Shown here: piece by piece, positions 43,473-54,400 of the stretch
How positions within the stretch are numbered: the first letter of the stretch is position 1
How the letters are laid out: every line of letters starts with the position of its first letter
DNA from: Adiantum capillus-veneris
Taxonomy: Eukaryota > Streptophyta > Polypodiopsida > Polypodiales > Pteridaceae
Length of the DNA stretch: 60,000 nt
Assembly (NCBI GenBank): GCA_014529385.2
Contig: CM043959.1
Location: forward strand, 91,679,529 to 91,739,528
Direction: 5' to 3'
Position numbers and translations under genes: made by a program
Notes under the pieces: generated by a model
Told to the model about the DNA's origin: nothing
Database searches by the model: none
The model's input: only the letters and a program-made list of their open reading frames with translations

Positions 43473-43647
43473 AAGCCTTATACTCACAAAAACAAGATAA
43501 AAAAGTAAAAGAGAAAGAGCGACTAGCAACGAGAGAGCACCCTATCAGATCCTACACATAAGTCTAAATTCACCATGTCAAATCAAGCAACACACAAAAA
43601 CAACTCATGTTTTAAAGACCTAACCAAATCTATTTGTATTCTCAGAG

Positions 43648-44070
43648 ATGGCTAGTTCACTAGAGGCATGCGCTTCTATTTTTTATGAAAGGTACCCTTT
43701 TTCTTTTTCTCAAGTGTTTCACATATGCTACCCTGTACTTTCTTGCGAATGGGATTTGATAGAGAGACTTGCACGTGAGTGAAATTTTGAGGAGTTAGAA
43801 TGGCTGATACTTCTATGGATAACTAGTGATCCCTACCCAGTAGCGAATGTTTCTCCGGTGGCACATGCTTATTCTTTTGCATAGGATGAGTATCCACGCA
43901 TCGCGAGGTTCTTGATTAACACGCTTGCGTAAGAGGATGATGAAGAAGAAATAATAGAGACCGAGGAAGACTATGGCCTCACGGAAAATGATTTCGTTTA
44001 TCTAGATGATGAGGATAGAGGCCTAGCCTTAGGGTGGCCACCCGGTTTATATAATATCCTCTTTCCTTGA
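43648..44070 (+). pseudogene. Element 2 accessory ORF, three stops
   Basis: ATG 43648 after an acceptor-like ttgtattctcag. It encodes a close relative of the element 1 accessory protein (MASSLEACASIFYERYP; end LGWPPGLYNILFP) but has stops after LARE, after YSFA and after NTLA. The frame is otherwise retained across 141 codons without indels, which suggests it was coding until recently. Confidence 0.75.
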
Positions 44071-45252
44071 TTCTAAAAGGGATGACAGATAGGTAGGTTA
44101 GGGGTCTGGATTGTGTTTTGAGTTTGTTTTCTAGGAGTTATAATTTTTTCACACTGACATGCCTCCTAGAGGTATAGTGCTTGTTTTTTGGATGTGTTAG
44201 GTAAGACTTATATGGATCTCCATCCACATGGCTGAGGACATCTGCTTCGACGAAATGAGCAACTCCATACCTCCACGTGTACTACTTTCCATGATTCATG
44301 TTGGTGGATATGTATAATTGCTAATAATGATTTTTCATGGTTTATTTGAGTGCAATAATTATGTTTGTTATCTGCCATTATAGATGTATAAAATTGTCTT
44401 TGCTTAAGTTGATGGAACTAGAGTTTAATCTTATGGATGAGCCTTGAGATTAGGAGACCATGACTTTAGGTTAACTCATTTACTTGACCACTAGGCCTAA
44501 CTGATAAAATTATCTGAGTATTTGAGACCTTAGGAATGTTTAAGGCATAGAGAAGCTTGCTCACTTAAACAACAAAAACACTAGTGAGAATACAAAGGAA
44601 ATGGAAGCAAAAAACATAAGTGCCACAAATGAAAAATCTAATGCTGGAAGAGAAATCCTGGCTTGATTTGGTACTTCACTCACATGTATTGTCTATGGTA
44701 CTAGAGCCCTAGAGGTTCCCAGTGTGGGCGCTTTTTCTTGAGAAGCAAAAAGCCCCGGACATACAAAATAAGCACACACGTCAAATGATTGTGAACCAAA
44801 GTAAAAAAGAGAAAAAGAAAAAAATGAATGACATTTAAAAGACTTCCATCGAGCTTTTGTTTGCAGTTGTGAGAGCTAGTTGGCTAATCAAAGCTGAAAA
44901 GCACAATTAGGGAATCTTGCATTTAGATAATCTTCTTAGCTTAGCTAGTACTAGAGTAGTTGTTTTAACCTTAGTCATAGCTAACTAATTGATAGACTCA
45001 CCCATAAGCCCAAAACTCTTGATTAATTAATTTACTCAAAGTGCGATTTATTTGTCCTTAATGGCAGTCTAACATTTCATAAATCTTGCATTTACTCATT
45101 TCCACATATACTTTACATTCCCCTCATGATTTATGGAAATATAATTCTGCTTGCTGAAACAGTGACTTTGCCTTGCAGATTCAAATCCAGATGCTCTACA
45201 ACATGGAAATAACAAGCTTCAACTCAATAGCTTCCGAGGACGGAATCTACAT
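44071..45252 (+). other. Element 2 3' non-coding region
   Basis: Counterpart of 17302-18500 in element 1, with small indels, mostly in A-rich tracts. No coding potential. Confidence 0.6.
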
Positions 45253-45575
45253 CAGGAAGGGGAGCATGTTAACCCTCACGGCTCACGGTCACCCTATTAC
45301 CTACGACGGACGTTGTAACCTACGGCGGACATTGTATTATTTATTTGGTAGAGTCAGGTACCGGGCTTGTCGGAGGGTAAGAGTGATCGCCAATGAGAGG
45401 CGCACTCTAACTGGAACATTCAAGGGATTAGTTGGCTAAGCATGGGCGCCCAAGTGTGAATGGGGAGAGCTCATATAAAAGTTAACTAAACCTAAAATTC
45501 ACTCGTTCTCTCATTTGTGCAATAGAAGAGTGCTCTTGCTCCATCTCCATCTCCATCTTCTTCTTCTTCACCTCC

Positions 45576-45650
<75 letters not shown>

Positions 45651-45886
45651 CGATCGAGCATTGCGGCGGTACGGCGGCGGTGAGGCGGTTGAGCGTGGTG
45701 TAGCGGCGTCTCCTTCTTCTTCGCGGCGAGGAATCCTCCACGAAGCAAGCGTAGAGCGGTGAGTGACACACAATTGCCTTCTTTGAGCTTACTAGTTTAG
45801 ACTTGTTGTGTGCTTGGAGCCATTTGTGGCTCGCACACGGTGTATCGGCAAGTTCCTTGCATTGACACGTGCGACATACGCGCACA
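45253..45886 (+). repeat. Element 2 3' polypurine tract and right LTR
   Basis: CAGGAAGGGGAGCA (45253-45266) precedes the LTR (45267-45886, 620 bp). TATAAAA is at 45474-45480; (GT)n about 45578-45620 is followed by (GA)n to about 45648. A 13-bp stretch after CTTGTCGG is missing relative to the left LTR. Confidence 0.93.
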
Positions 45887-45891
45887 CAAAT

Positions 45892-46170
45892 GCACCTATC
45901 AAGTACTAAATCTGAATACAAGGTAGCCTCTGAAGCAACAAAATAAGCCTTATGGATCAAGAATTTTCTAAATGAAATTGGTTTTTGTGTGAATTCCTTC
46001 ATGATCATTTATTCAGATTCTATGTCAGCAAAAGAATCATCCAAGAAGGATAGACAATCACATAAGCTTAAACATATTGACATTGTTAGCCATTTTGTTA
46101 GCAACAGACATCTTATCAGAAGTCTAAGTGTGCCCAAAATTTGGGAATGGAGGTTAAAATAAATAAGTAT
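45892..46170 (+). pseudogene. Decayed Ty1/copia, RNase H C-terminal part
   Basis: Continues from 32561 with LSSTKSEYKVASEATK, then (after a TAA) ALWIKNFLNEIGF, IIYSDSMSAKESS and KLKHIDIVSHFVSNRHL. This is the typical copia RNase H end (SSTEAEY ... DNQSA ... KHIDI.YHF). A G-rich run (about 46180-46186) may be the remains of the polypurine tract. No right LTR could be paired with the left. Confidence 0.8.
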
Positions 46171-47272
46171 TTGTTTATGGGGGGTATTGATGATTTCATG
46201 TTCTACAGTCGTTTGTTTTCCTAGGAAGTTCAAGCTTCATTTCTATGCAGCGAAACATGTAAATACTTGGTCGATAGCCATTGTTCAAGGGCAGCCCAAC
46301 TAAACTGCTTGGCTGACAACCATTGTGCAAGGTCAGAGTCTACCATCTCTTGGCCTGCAATGTTTTCACTGAGCTCAAAGGCCTATAACATTTTCCTTTG
46401 CCTATAACATTTTTGTCGTCTTAAAGATTGTTATTTCTTGCCTAGGGTGATCAGGGTCGGGGGGGGGGGGGGGGGGGGGGGTCTTGGTTTTGAGAGTGAA
46501 GGTTCATATTGGCTATGTCTCTTTTGGCTTGCCCTTGAGATAGAGGCCCATGAATATTATAAATAGAAGTCACGATGTTGAAAAGTGTGCGGTCTAGCTG
46601 GGAAGGTGCAGACCTTAGGTTGTGAGAGTTCGTAAGAGGGACAAGCACTTCGGGGAAAAGTGTTTATGGAGCTCACCAAACCTCTTCCTAAAGATGGCTT
46701 AAAAATTCTAAGAGCATTCGTGATAGAGGAATCATAAACCCTCTTGGGTACAGTGCCCCACTTTTTATTCATAAAAACGAAAAGTCCCTTGTGCTATACA
46801 GCTAACTCTTTTTGATGCCAAAAAGGAGGAAAGTAGTCATCTTGAAATTTCAGGGCCCATGGCTTTTAAAACTCAAAAAGGTTTTTGGTTGTTTGTTTAG
46901 GCCGCCCACTTCACAAACGCGCATTGTCAAAATTATTGTGCAATCTTGATTGGCACTTATGCATGCAACTGCGTTAGTAGAGCTCCAAGGTGATGATAAC
47001 TTGCACATTGGAAATCTTGCTTGGCATTTTATGCATGCGACTACATCAACTAAACTCGTAGGTGATGGTACCTTATACATTGGCAAACTCTCTAACCAAA
47101 ATTATATTAATATTCAGACTCCATCCACCCTCTCATAGCACACAGAGCAAGTCGCTACCTCCACATTGGCGCAAAACGTCCTTGTCAAGGTAATTGAGCC
47201 AAACCTTTCTTACCGAATCCCTATCTTCAAGGAAGTACATGGTCAATGCATAGTCTATGTGCATGTGTGTGT

Positions 47273-47312
<40 letters not shown>

Positions 47313-47335
47313 AGAGAGATTATTATCATCCTCAA
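46171..47335. other. Unassigned region with a 23-G run and a 71-bp duplication
   Basis: No gene recognised. A homopolymer of 23 G lies at 46459-46481. A 71-bp unit is imperfectly duplicated at about 46945-47087 (CTTGATTGGCA / CTTGCTTGGCA starts). A (GA)n tract at about 47277-47309 abuts the 3' end of the next LINE copy. Part of this region may be a degraded copia LTR, but I cannot show it. Confidence 0.5.
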
Positions 47336-48230
47336 AGGTCAAATATGACCTATGGTACCAAAGTTACATGTGATGTAGTATGTGTGTGGCTGATGAGTGA
47401 TTCTCGATGCTCCACAATTGTGGTGATGAGAGTCACAATGGAGATCCCACATTGTGGCTAGGAGAGGAAAGTGTGTAGGTCGCTAAACACTCTCATAGTG
47501 TGAGGTACTCAGAATCTTGAACTTGTTGTGAGCATAATGTGCACAATTGATTTGCGTCTTCTTCATTTCCCCAATGCCCTATCTTGCATCGAAGGGAGTG
47601 GGAACTAAGCCAAATGGCTATGACAATGCATATCACTGACAAGGGGATAGGCTCAAGCATGTAAGGGTGAGTATGGTTTCCTCTTTCAGCGAAGAACATG
47701 GTTTTGTAGTTGGGGCCAATATGGGTGGTGTAATGTATGAAGTGTGACCTATTGGATTCCTCCCAAGCCGTAATACATCAGCATTGTAGAAAAGCTTCAC
47801 TCACTTGGAAGTCTTTTGAGGAATCATGTAGCAAGTGTAATGCATCCCATCTCCCAAACCACTTCTTTATGTCTTGCATCCATCCCGTGTGCTCTAGATC
47901 TTCCTTTTATGCATCTTTTGAACTTTTTTTCTTGCTTCCCATGCAATTGTAGGAAGTCAATGTGAGGGGTTTTGAAGCATCTTTATCATGTATTCCACAA
48001 CACTTTCCATGCCCATAACCTCAATTGGAAGAGATCCTGATTCAAGAAGTAGGAGCATATATGGTGTTTGTGCCTTAACTTGGAGAAAGTTTGTAAGAAA
48101 GCCCTTTTGGACATTCTCAAACTTTTTGCAAGTAGACTTTGAGATGCTCCCGCCCCACACTTCAACTCCATAAAGGAGAACTGATGTCACCAATGTGTCA
48201 ACAAGGTAGGCAAGCTCGGTACAAAGAAAG
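47336..48230 (-). mobile_element. 5'-truncated LINE copy
   Basis: On the minus strand, 48193-47957 reads SVLLYGVEVWGGSISKS and FLTNFLQVKAQTPYMLLLLE, closely matching the C-terminal third of ORF2 in the 22.7-27.3 kb LINE. Then 47699-47493 reads ERGNHTHPYMLEPIPLSVI. Stops and indels separate the two parts. The 3' end has the same AGGTCAaataTGACCT palindrome (47336-47351) and runs directly into a (CT)n tract in LINE sense. The 5' end breaks off near 48230, as usual for incomplete target-primed reverse transcription. Confidence 0.85.
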
Positions 48231-49072
48231 AAAAAGGGACACTTGTTAAGTTCCTCTTCATGTTGCCCTCATGGTGTGCTTAAAGCCTATTGGTTGGCCA
48301 CCCAAGGGGTCCAATGATAATTTAGAAGATTTAATTAATATCTTTGCATTTATCAAGTCTTCTCTCTCAAATGGGAAAGGGGGACACTTGTCCGAAGACT
48401 AACCTCGTTGCTTGTAATGCATCCTACATGTGATTGGCCAGTTTTGCAAGGGTCCAATGAGCTTCAAGCATGAGCTACAAGGAGGGGTCAACCAAAGTAA
48501 GCTAGGGGTTTCTTGAGAGGTATATTCTGCAAATCCAACCAAGAGCCATGCTTCAATATGCTAAAAAGAGGAGTGATGATAAGTGAGGAACTAATTATTT
48601 CTCCTATGAAATGTTTCTTCTTCTTCTTTCCTACCCTCATTCCCTGCTAGCTCTCTCCACCTTCGAAGGTGTTTGAGGTCTTGGGAGTGAGGCTTGGGAT
48701 AGTTGATGCTTTCCACAAAGTTTATGTTATGCTCGTGATGCATGAATCTTTCCATCTTCATTGCATCACCTAGGTCACAAGGAACACAAAGATTGTATTG
48801 TAACAAGTCTCTCTTGATGGGAGAAACTATAATACAAATGCCTATTGGAGGGGGGACCGGCTCCACATAAATCCGGTCCTCAATTGTTGTCATGTTCTCT
48901 AAACTCTCTTTCTCTCTCTCTTGAAAAAGTATTGTTCATGCAAACTTAACTAAATGCTATGTTATGTTGCTACCATCAATTAAGTTCACCCACTATGCTC
49001 ACAAAGTAATTGCATAAAAGTACTTCTCTAATTTTCGCTACTCTCAGAGTTAATAGGCCATTTCCATTACAT
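48231..49072 (+). other. Region upstream of a tRNA-iMet primer site, possible LTR
   Basis: No convincing gene. A minus-strand frame at 48591-48893 (MTTIEDRIYVEPVPPPIG) has balanced composition but I recognise no family, and it may lie inside an LTR. The sequence ends CCATTTCCATTACA just before the primer site, as an LTR end would. The left limit of that LTR is not visible. Confidence 0.35.
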
Positions 49073-49084
49073 TGGTATCAGAGC
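49073..49084 (+). other. Primer binding site, tRNA-iMet type
   Basis: TGGTATCAGAGC is the standard plant LTR-element primer site complementary to initiator tRNA-Met. Confidence 0.85.
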
Positions 49085-49516
49085 ATTTGGTTTCTCTTTT
49101 CTTTCTTAAGATGAGAGGTCCTTAAGTAGCCTATAAATGGTTGATTTTGTTAATTCTATTAGGGTAAGTGGGACTAGTATCTATTATCGATTTTGTTGAG
49201 CCCACTATGTGGGATATGGTGCAGACCTTCGGAGCTTTGGACTTAATAATGGGGTCTTTTTAGACTTGCCTACGTCTTTACCACCATTATTTATGCCATA
49301 AGAAGTATGAAAAGAGCTAGCCCTCGGCAAATCTACAATATTAGACCCACTCCACTATTCTCTATAATTAACCACTTCGATCCGTGGGTGTAGATATTTA
49401 AATGCCAATTTTCATAATCTAAGAGGAGTAGCAACTAAGGTTTTGAATTTCCAAAGCATACACTAAGTAAGTACACAAATTTTGTTAACAGGGCTGACAA
49501 TAACCAAGAGAGTAGA

Positions 49517-51440
49517 ATGAACATTGATAGTTTTGATTTTGCACATGAAGGTGCTAATGATGATGCCCCCATGTTTGTCAATTATCTCGTTACTAGGTTG
49601 CAACAAGCTATGGGCAACCCTGCTTTGCAAGCCTAGGTTATTCAATAGCTTCGTGCTTATGGGATTTCCCTTCCTCTCCAAGAGGAGAGAGATCCTAGGA
49701 GGCCTCTGGAAGAGACCCCCAAAAGAAGACTCTCTCCCATACAAGAGGAGGAATCCAAAGATCAAGAAAGAAATGAAACTTTAAGTTCCTATGAAGATGT
49801 GGCTCCACGAAGACGGCGGTCTAGACGATCGCCAACTCCTCCCAAGAGGAAAAGATCAACACATAGTCCTTCTCCTCGTCACTTCGAAAGGGAAGAGAGG
49901 AAACAAAGTAAGAAAAGGGCAAGAAAGAGGTCACCCTCTTCTCCTTCTTCTTCACCTTCCTCCTCTTCCGTTGAAAGTTATGGATATTCTCCTAGAGAAT
50001 ACAAGAGGGGAGGACATCACAAATCATACCCTACATGGAAAAGGTCACAAAAGCTCAAGAAGTTCAAGGAGGGAGGAATATCTCTTTTCTCACCTTTGGT
50101 GCTACCGACAAAGTGTTGGCCTTCATCCAACAATTTGATGCGGCCTTTGGAGACGAGCGCTTCTTAGAGTCCTCCAAGCTACGCCATGTAGCTATGCACT
50201 TCTAGAAATCAGCTCGTCAATGATGGGCTAGCCTTCATGGCAACGGCGAAGCTCCAAAGACATGGAAAACTCTACGATTTTCCATCATGAAGCAATTCCT
50301 TGCAAGCGATGCAAAGGACAAAGTGCTCACCGAATGTCACAATTTGAAGCTTTTCTTTCATGAGTCTATCCACAAATATGTAGACAAGTTTGGGACTTAC
50401 ATCTCAAGGCTACTGTCTTCCAAAATATAGAATTCTATGTGGGAGTACCTGAAGAGATGGCCAAATACGTCACTCTCAACAACCTAATTCTATAACCGAA
50501 GTAATCCATCACACCATGGTTTCTTCATGCATCAATTTCCAATAAGGGGCTAGACGGAATGTCAAGCCCATGGAAAACAAAGATAAAAATCATGCAAAGG
50601 GGAAAACCAATGCCCAAAATTCCTCCCAATCCATCACACCATGGTTGCTTCACACATCAATTTCCAATAAGTGGTTAGACGGAATGTCAAGCCCATGGAA
50701 AACAAAGATAAAAATCATGCAAAGGGGAAAACCAATGCCCAAAATTCCTTCCAAGGCACTTCCAACAACAACAACAACAACAATCGGTCCAAGGAGAAGG
50801 GAGTTTACAAAGGCAAAAACAAACTCTCTCTTGAAGAGCTTGAAGCTTTTTGCAAGGACCATAAGTGTTTTAAGTGTGTGGAGAAAGGACATGGATATCG
50901 TTCTTGCCCCAAGAAAAATGTTTGCAATGAGACTCCTAGGGCTTCCACCATTGAAGCTCCAAAAGAGGATCTCATTGCAAAGGATCATCTCTCTCCTATG
51001 CTTGGGGAAAGGTAAGGGAGCATGATGCCTTTATCTTGTGTGACCCTGGCTCTACTCACAACTTCATATCAACGGAGTTGGCTACCAAGTTGGGCATTCA
51101 AGATTTCAAGATGGGAGATATTGTAACGGGGCTGACACAACTTTCAAGGGACAACAAGCCTCCGTTATTCCCTTGATTGGTAAGTTGAGGCTTCATGTCC
51201 AAAGCTATGTCGACAAAGAAGACTTTTTTATCTCTCCTCTCCAACATGAGGATGCTATCCTAGGGGGGCCATAGTTTGATCGCATGGCTGCCAACATGAA
51301 GTTCCCTAGAAGGAGAATCTACTTTACCTACAGGAGAAAGGACATGTATATAGATGCTAGTGAGTGTGGTTGCACTATACCACTTGTAAATCTTCTTGAT
51401 TTTGATAAATCAATGAAGAGCTCAATTTATGCATACATGA
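49517..51440 (+). pseudogene. Gag-protease remnant of an LTR retrotransposon (gypsy-like)
   Basis: It begins NIDSFDFAHEGANDDAP. A Pro/Arg/Ser region follows (RRRRSRRSPTPPKRKRSTHS, about 49805), then a gag capsid-like stretch (KLRHVAMHF, SIMKQFLASDAKDKVL, HKYVDKFGTYISRL, about 50170-50420) with stops. There is a 125-bp tandem duplication (50503 and 50628), a zinc knuckle CFKCVEKGHGYRSC (about 50870) and a protease-like LCDPGSTHNFIS (about 51035), then FFISPLQHEDAILGGP. Coding similarity ends about 51440 and no RT or integrase follows, so the element is truncated. The gag-protease style (CDPGSTHNFI) resembles plant Ty3/gypsy. Confidence 0.7.
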
Positions 51441-51840
51441 TTTTTGTCAAAAAGATCCTAAGCTCACAGAACAAGCCGCTTTGTTATTCTTTCAAAAGTA
51501 CACCACACTTAGCGCACAAATTAGTCAAAGAATTGGCAAGTACAATGTTGTATTTCAATAGCCCCTCACTACTGACGACATCAAAAATTTGTTTGACTGG
51601 GTCAACGTTTTGCATGGTGCCACATGCCTTCAAGTTGCAAGCATAAATGGTCAAGTTTGCAAATAAGCCTTGGCTGCTTCGCATTAGCTGAAAGCGCCAG
51701 AGCTTTGTGGCTTGTCCATGGTGGGCATAGCCTGCAAGGAGTGCAATCCAAGTGACTACGGCCCAAAGACAAGAAGCTTGTCAAGAACTTGTTTGCTTTC
51801 AAAAGTGCATCACACTTGGCGTGCTATATCAAAATTGAGT
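51430..51840 (-). pseudogene. PPR protein gene fragment
   Basis: The minus strand gives, from the high coordinate, AKCDALLKANKFL; then after a frameshift VVTWIALLAGYAHHGQATKL; then NLKACGTMQNVDPVKQIFDV, IVLANSLTNLCAKCG and a stop. Plant PLS-type pentatricopeptide repeats have exactly this cadence (MYAKCG, DVVSWNALIAGYAQHG, LKACG). About three repeat units survive. Full PPR proteins guide RNA editing and processing in organelles; this piece is too short and broken to work. It lies between the truncated gypsy remnant and the start of the AT-rich Helitron block. Confidence 0.75.
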
Positions 51841-52324
51841 CCCAACTTCTTCCATTTATAGCATGTTATGTTCTTATAATTAAAAAAATCATTAAAAAAT
51901 ATGATTATAATTCCTTTGGTAATTAGCATCAAATTATATATAACTCTATATTCTAACTTCTTAAGTTTTACCATTTGCTAGTTTACAAGAAGCTCTTCAA
52001 CATCTACAAAGCAACTTAACATTTGACTATAACACAAGGTATGTCATATTTAAGAATATTTTAAACACCTATAAAAAAAATATTTTAATATTAATATTTT
52101 GATAACCAAAATAAGATAAAAAAGATTTTCTTTCCAAATTAGAATATTAGTTTAAGCTCAATAGAAATAATATACATATCAATAGAAATCTTAAGGTCAC
52201 CAAATATAAAAAATAATAATAAACCATACGTAATTGAAGATGAAAACAAATAAACTATTACCTACAAACAAAGCATCCAAACTAAAACAAAAAGCAAAGC
52301 ATACCAAGATTATAAGACATTAAC
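51841..52324. other. AT-rich left flank of the Helitron block
   Basis: Base composition changes abruptly near 51840 to very A/T-rich, with no ORF. Helitron left ends begin TC in canonical families; several TC dinucleotides are present and I cannot choose one. Confidence 0.4.
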
Positions 52325-53202
52325 TTGCTTCCAACTTTTGACATTTTTAATTTAGATTTTGATTCATGGGTAAATATTTGTTCTAATTCGATCAAATCAT
52401 ATAAATATTGTTCGAATTGTGGAAACTTATTTTTTAAGTATGAAAAACAAAACTTAAAATATATAGAAAAAACAAATACCTATTTACGAGGATATGAATT
52501 ATCTAATCCATATCTAACATCATTTCAAAATAACAAACAAGACAATATAGAAATTTATAACTGTTCCAAATGTTTCCAAAACAACATTAGAGGAAAATAT
52601 TGGGTAACTTATCACCAGACTTATATAAAAAAATACTAACAATGAATGTACATGAAGTACAAATGCTATCTACTCTAGACATCTCTTTAAATATCAGTAA
52701 AAAGATAACATCTATAGCTATAGGTAATATAGAACAAAGATCATTATTAGATAATCCTCTATTTTCATATCAAAATACTAATGATTTATTAAATATTCTA
52801 ACAAAAAACTCACATGACATAAACACACTATTGCTCTTTTTAGTAAAAAATAATCTATTAGTAAAAAAATTATATACTATATATGAACAACCACAAAAAA
52901 CTTTAGCAATTCCTATAATTCCTTCTAATGCAATTACTACTTTACTAAACAAACATGCATCATCTTCTCCCTATGACTTAATGATAGTAGCACACAATAC
53001 AAATTATTTAGGTATCTTAGATCAAGTAAACAACACACAACTAAAATCACAATACAAAATAGGCAAGTTATCTCATGGTGGGGTTATGTATGAAAGATTA
53101 AATAACAAAAAAATCATTAACTTATATGCAAGTTTAGATGGAGTATCTAATTTAGAAGATATTACAATAGAGAAAGCTCTATTCCATTTCTATTTCCATT
53201 AG
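52325..53202 (+). pseudogene. Helitron protein, N-terminal zinc-binding and DUF6570-like region
   Basis: Two overlapping frames. The first has a paired YKYCSNCGNLFF and YNCSKCFQNNIRG (two CxxC, probably one zinc site). A frameshift near 52600 then leads into LSPDLYKKILTMNVHEVQML, ISKKITSIAIGNIEQ and YDLMIVAHNTNYLGI, ending near ALFHFYFH. This is the kind of N-terminal extension found ahead of Helitron_like_N in non-canonical Helitrons; I match it to DUF6570 by overall pattern only. No start codon can be fixed: the first open part lacks an early ATG. Confidence 0.6.
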
Positions 53203-54400
53203 GATATGGAGCTCATGATGGAGCTTTAAAATTTCATACATATCTAAAATGAGAATAGCCTCATTCTGCTCAATATTCACTTTATACAAGCCATACTTAT
53301 TGATGGTGTACCAATTACCTCAAGCTTTGATAATAGCAAATTCAACAAATTTAACAATGCTACAATTAGATATAGATAAATTCAAACTTAAAAATCCACA
53401 TGCATCTGATTTAGATACCATACGTTATATCATAAAACACAATATCTCTTATTCAATTCCAGGCTCTCCGTCATGGTATCGTAAGAATTTAAAAGATTTA
53501 TTATGCATGGTAGAGTCATTTGGTTTACCTAACTTCTTCTTAACCCTAACTTGTGATGAAGTATCCTCTAGTAGATAGGTAGAAATAGAAGATTTAGAAA
53601 AAATTATCCAAAGGATAGACTTAAAACTCAATTGGACAGATTGTCCAGCCGAGTGCATGATGATTTTCCAAAAACGATTACTTACATTTTTAAACAAATA
53701 CATATTTATTTCTAATGGATTATTAGGTACCATCAACCACTATCTAATACGATATGAGATACAAAATAGAGGTTCACCACATGCACATATAATGCTATGG
53801 GTAGATTCAAACGATATCGATCGAATATCTTTAGAGATAGATAGCCATATACCTTATTTACATACAATAAATAAAGTTGATCCAACATCAATTGAATATA
53901 AATTGCATAACTTTGTTATCAAAAAACAAATACATAATTGTAGAGAATCTTGTAAAATAGAATTACAAAATAAAAAAATTAAATGTAAATATGGATTTCC
54001 ATACGATATTCAAAGTAATCCTAAGCCAATTATTCATGAACAAACTCAACGATGGCTTTATTATAGACCAACATTAGAACACAGAAATGTGGTTTCTTAT
54101 CATGCATGAGTATTATTGTTATGACAAGCCCATATGAATATTCAAAAAGTAACCAATACAAGATTATCATATTACTTACTAAAATATGCATTGAAATCAG
54201 AACCTATAGGAAAAATAGATATCAATTTAGAAACAGCGAAAACATTAGGACTAAATAATATTGATGATACAAAACTCAAACTAATATTTTCTTATGTATT
54301 AACAAAACCAATATCAGCAACCAAAGCAGCCATGATGTATTTAGAGATACCAATCATAAAGAAATCAGAAAAGGTAACTTATATAGATTGTTCACCTCCT
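53203..54400 (+). pseudogene. Helitron replication initiator (HUH/Y2 Rep) domain
   Basis: Continues after a stop with LGYGAHDGALKFHTYLKMRI, then SIPGSPSWYRKNLKDLLCMV and GLPNFFLTLTCDE, which is the Helitron_like_N signature. The HUH motif is in NRGSPHAHIMLW (about 53770). Two Tyr with the helitron spacing are in YLLKYALK (about 54173-54196), so the Y2 nicking site survives. Stops: TAG 53576, TGA 54107 and TGA 54122, at places where Trp would be expected (SSR-stop-VEIED; YHA-stop-VLLL-stop-QAH). The enzyme nicks and rejoins single strands in rolling-circle transposition. The coding sequence is extremely A/T-rich. Confidence 0.85.

Larger units (their letters stand above)
32562..45886 (+). mobile_element. 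Complete but decayed Ty3/gypsy LTR retrotransposon (element 2), nested in copia
   Basis: A 13.3-kb element of the same family as element 1. LTRs 32562-33223 and 45267-45886 start TGTTAACCCTCACGG and end GCGCACA; target duplication CAAAT lies at 32557-32561 and 45887-45891. Removing it with one CAAAT brings the copia RNase H frame back together (AGGAAAGCAAATG then LSSTKSEYKVASEATK). The LTRs differ more than in element 1 (about twenty substitutions, a 13-bp deletion and microsatellite length), so it is older. Gag-pol has two frameshifts and five stops. Most domains remain recognisable. Confidence 0.95.

Noticed and set aside
27347-46250. A matching right LTR for the copia element
   Set aside because: I compared the end of the left LTR (GTGTGTCTACA) and likely starts after the RNase H with 46.1-47.3 kb and found no convincing pair.
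48591-48893. Minus-strand 100-codon frame (MTTIEDRIYVEPVPP) as a gene
   Set aside because: No family recognised, no splice context, and it lies just before an LTR-type primer site, so it may be chance within an LTR. Kept only as a note.
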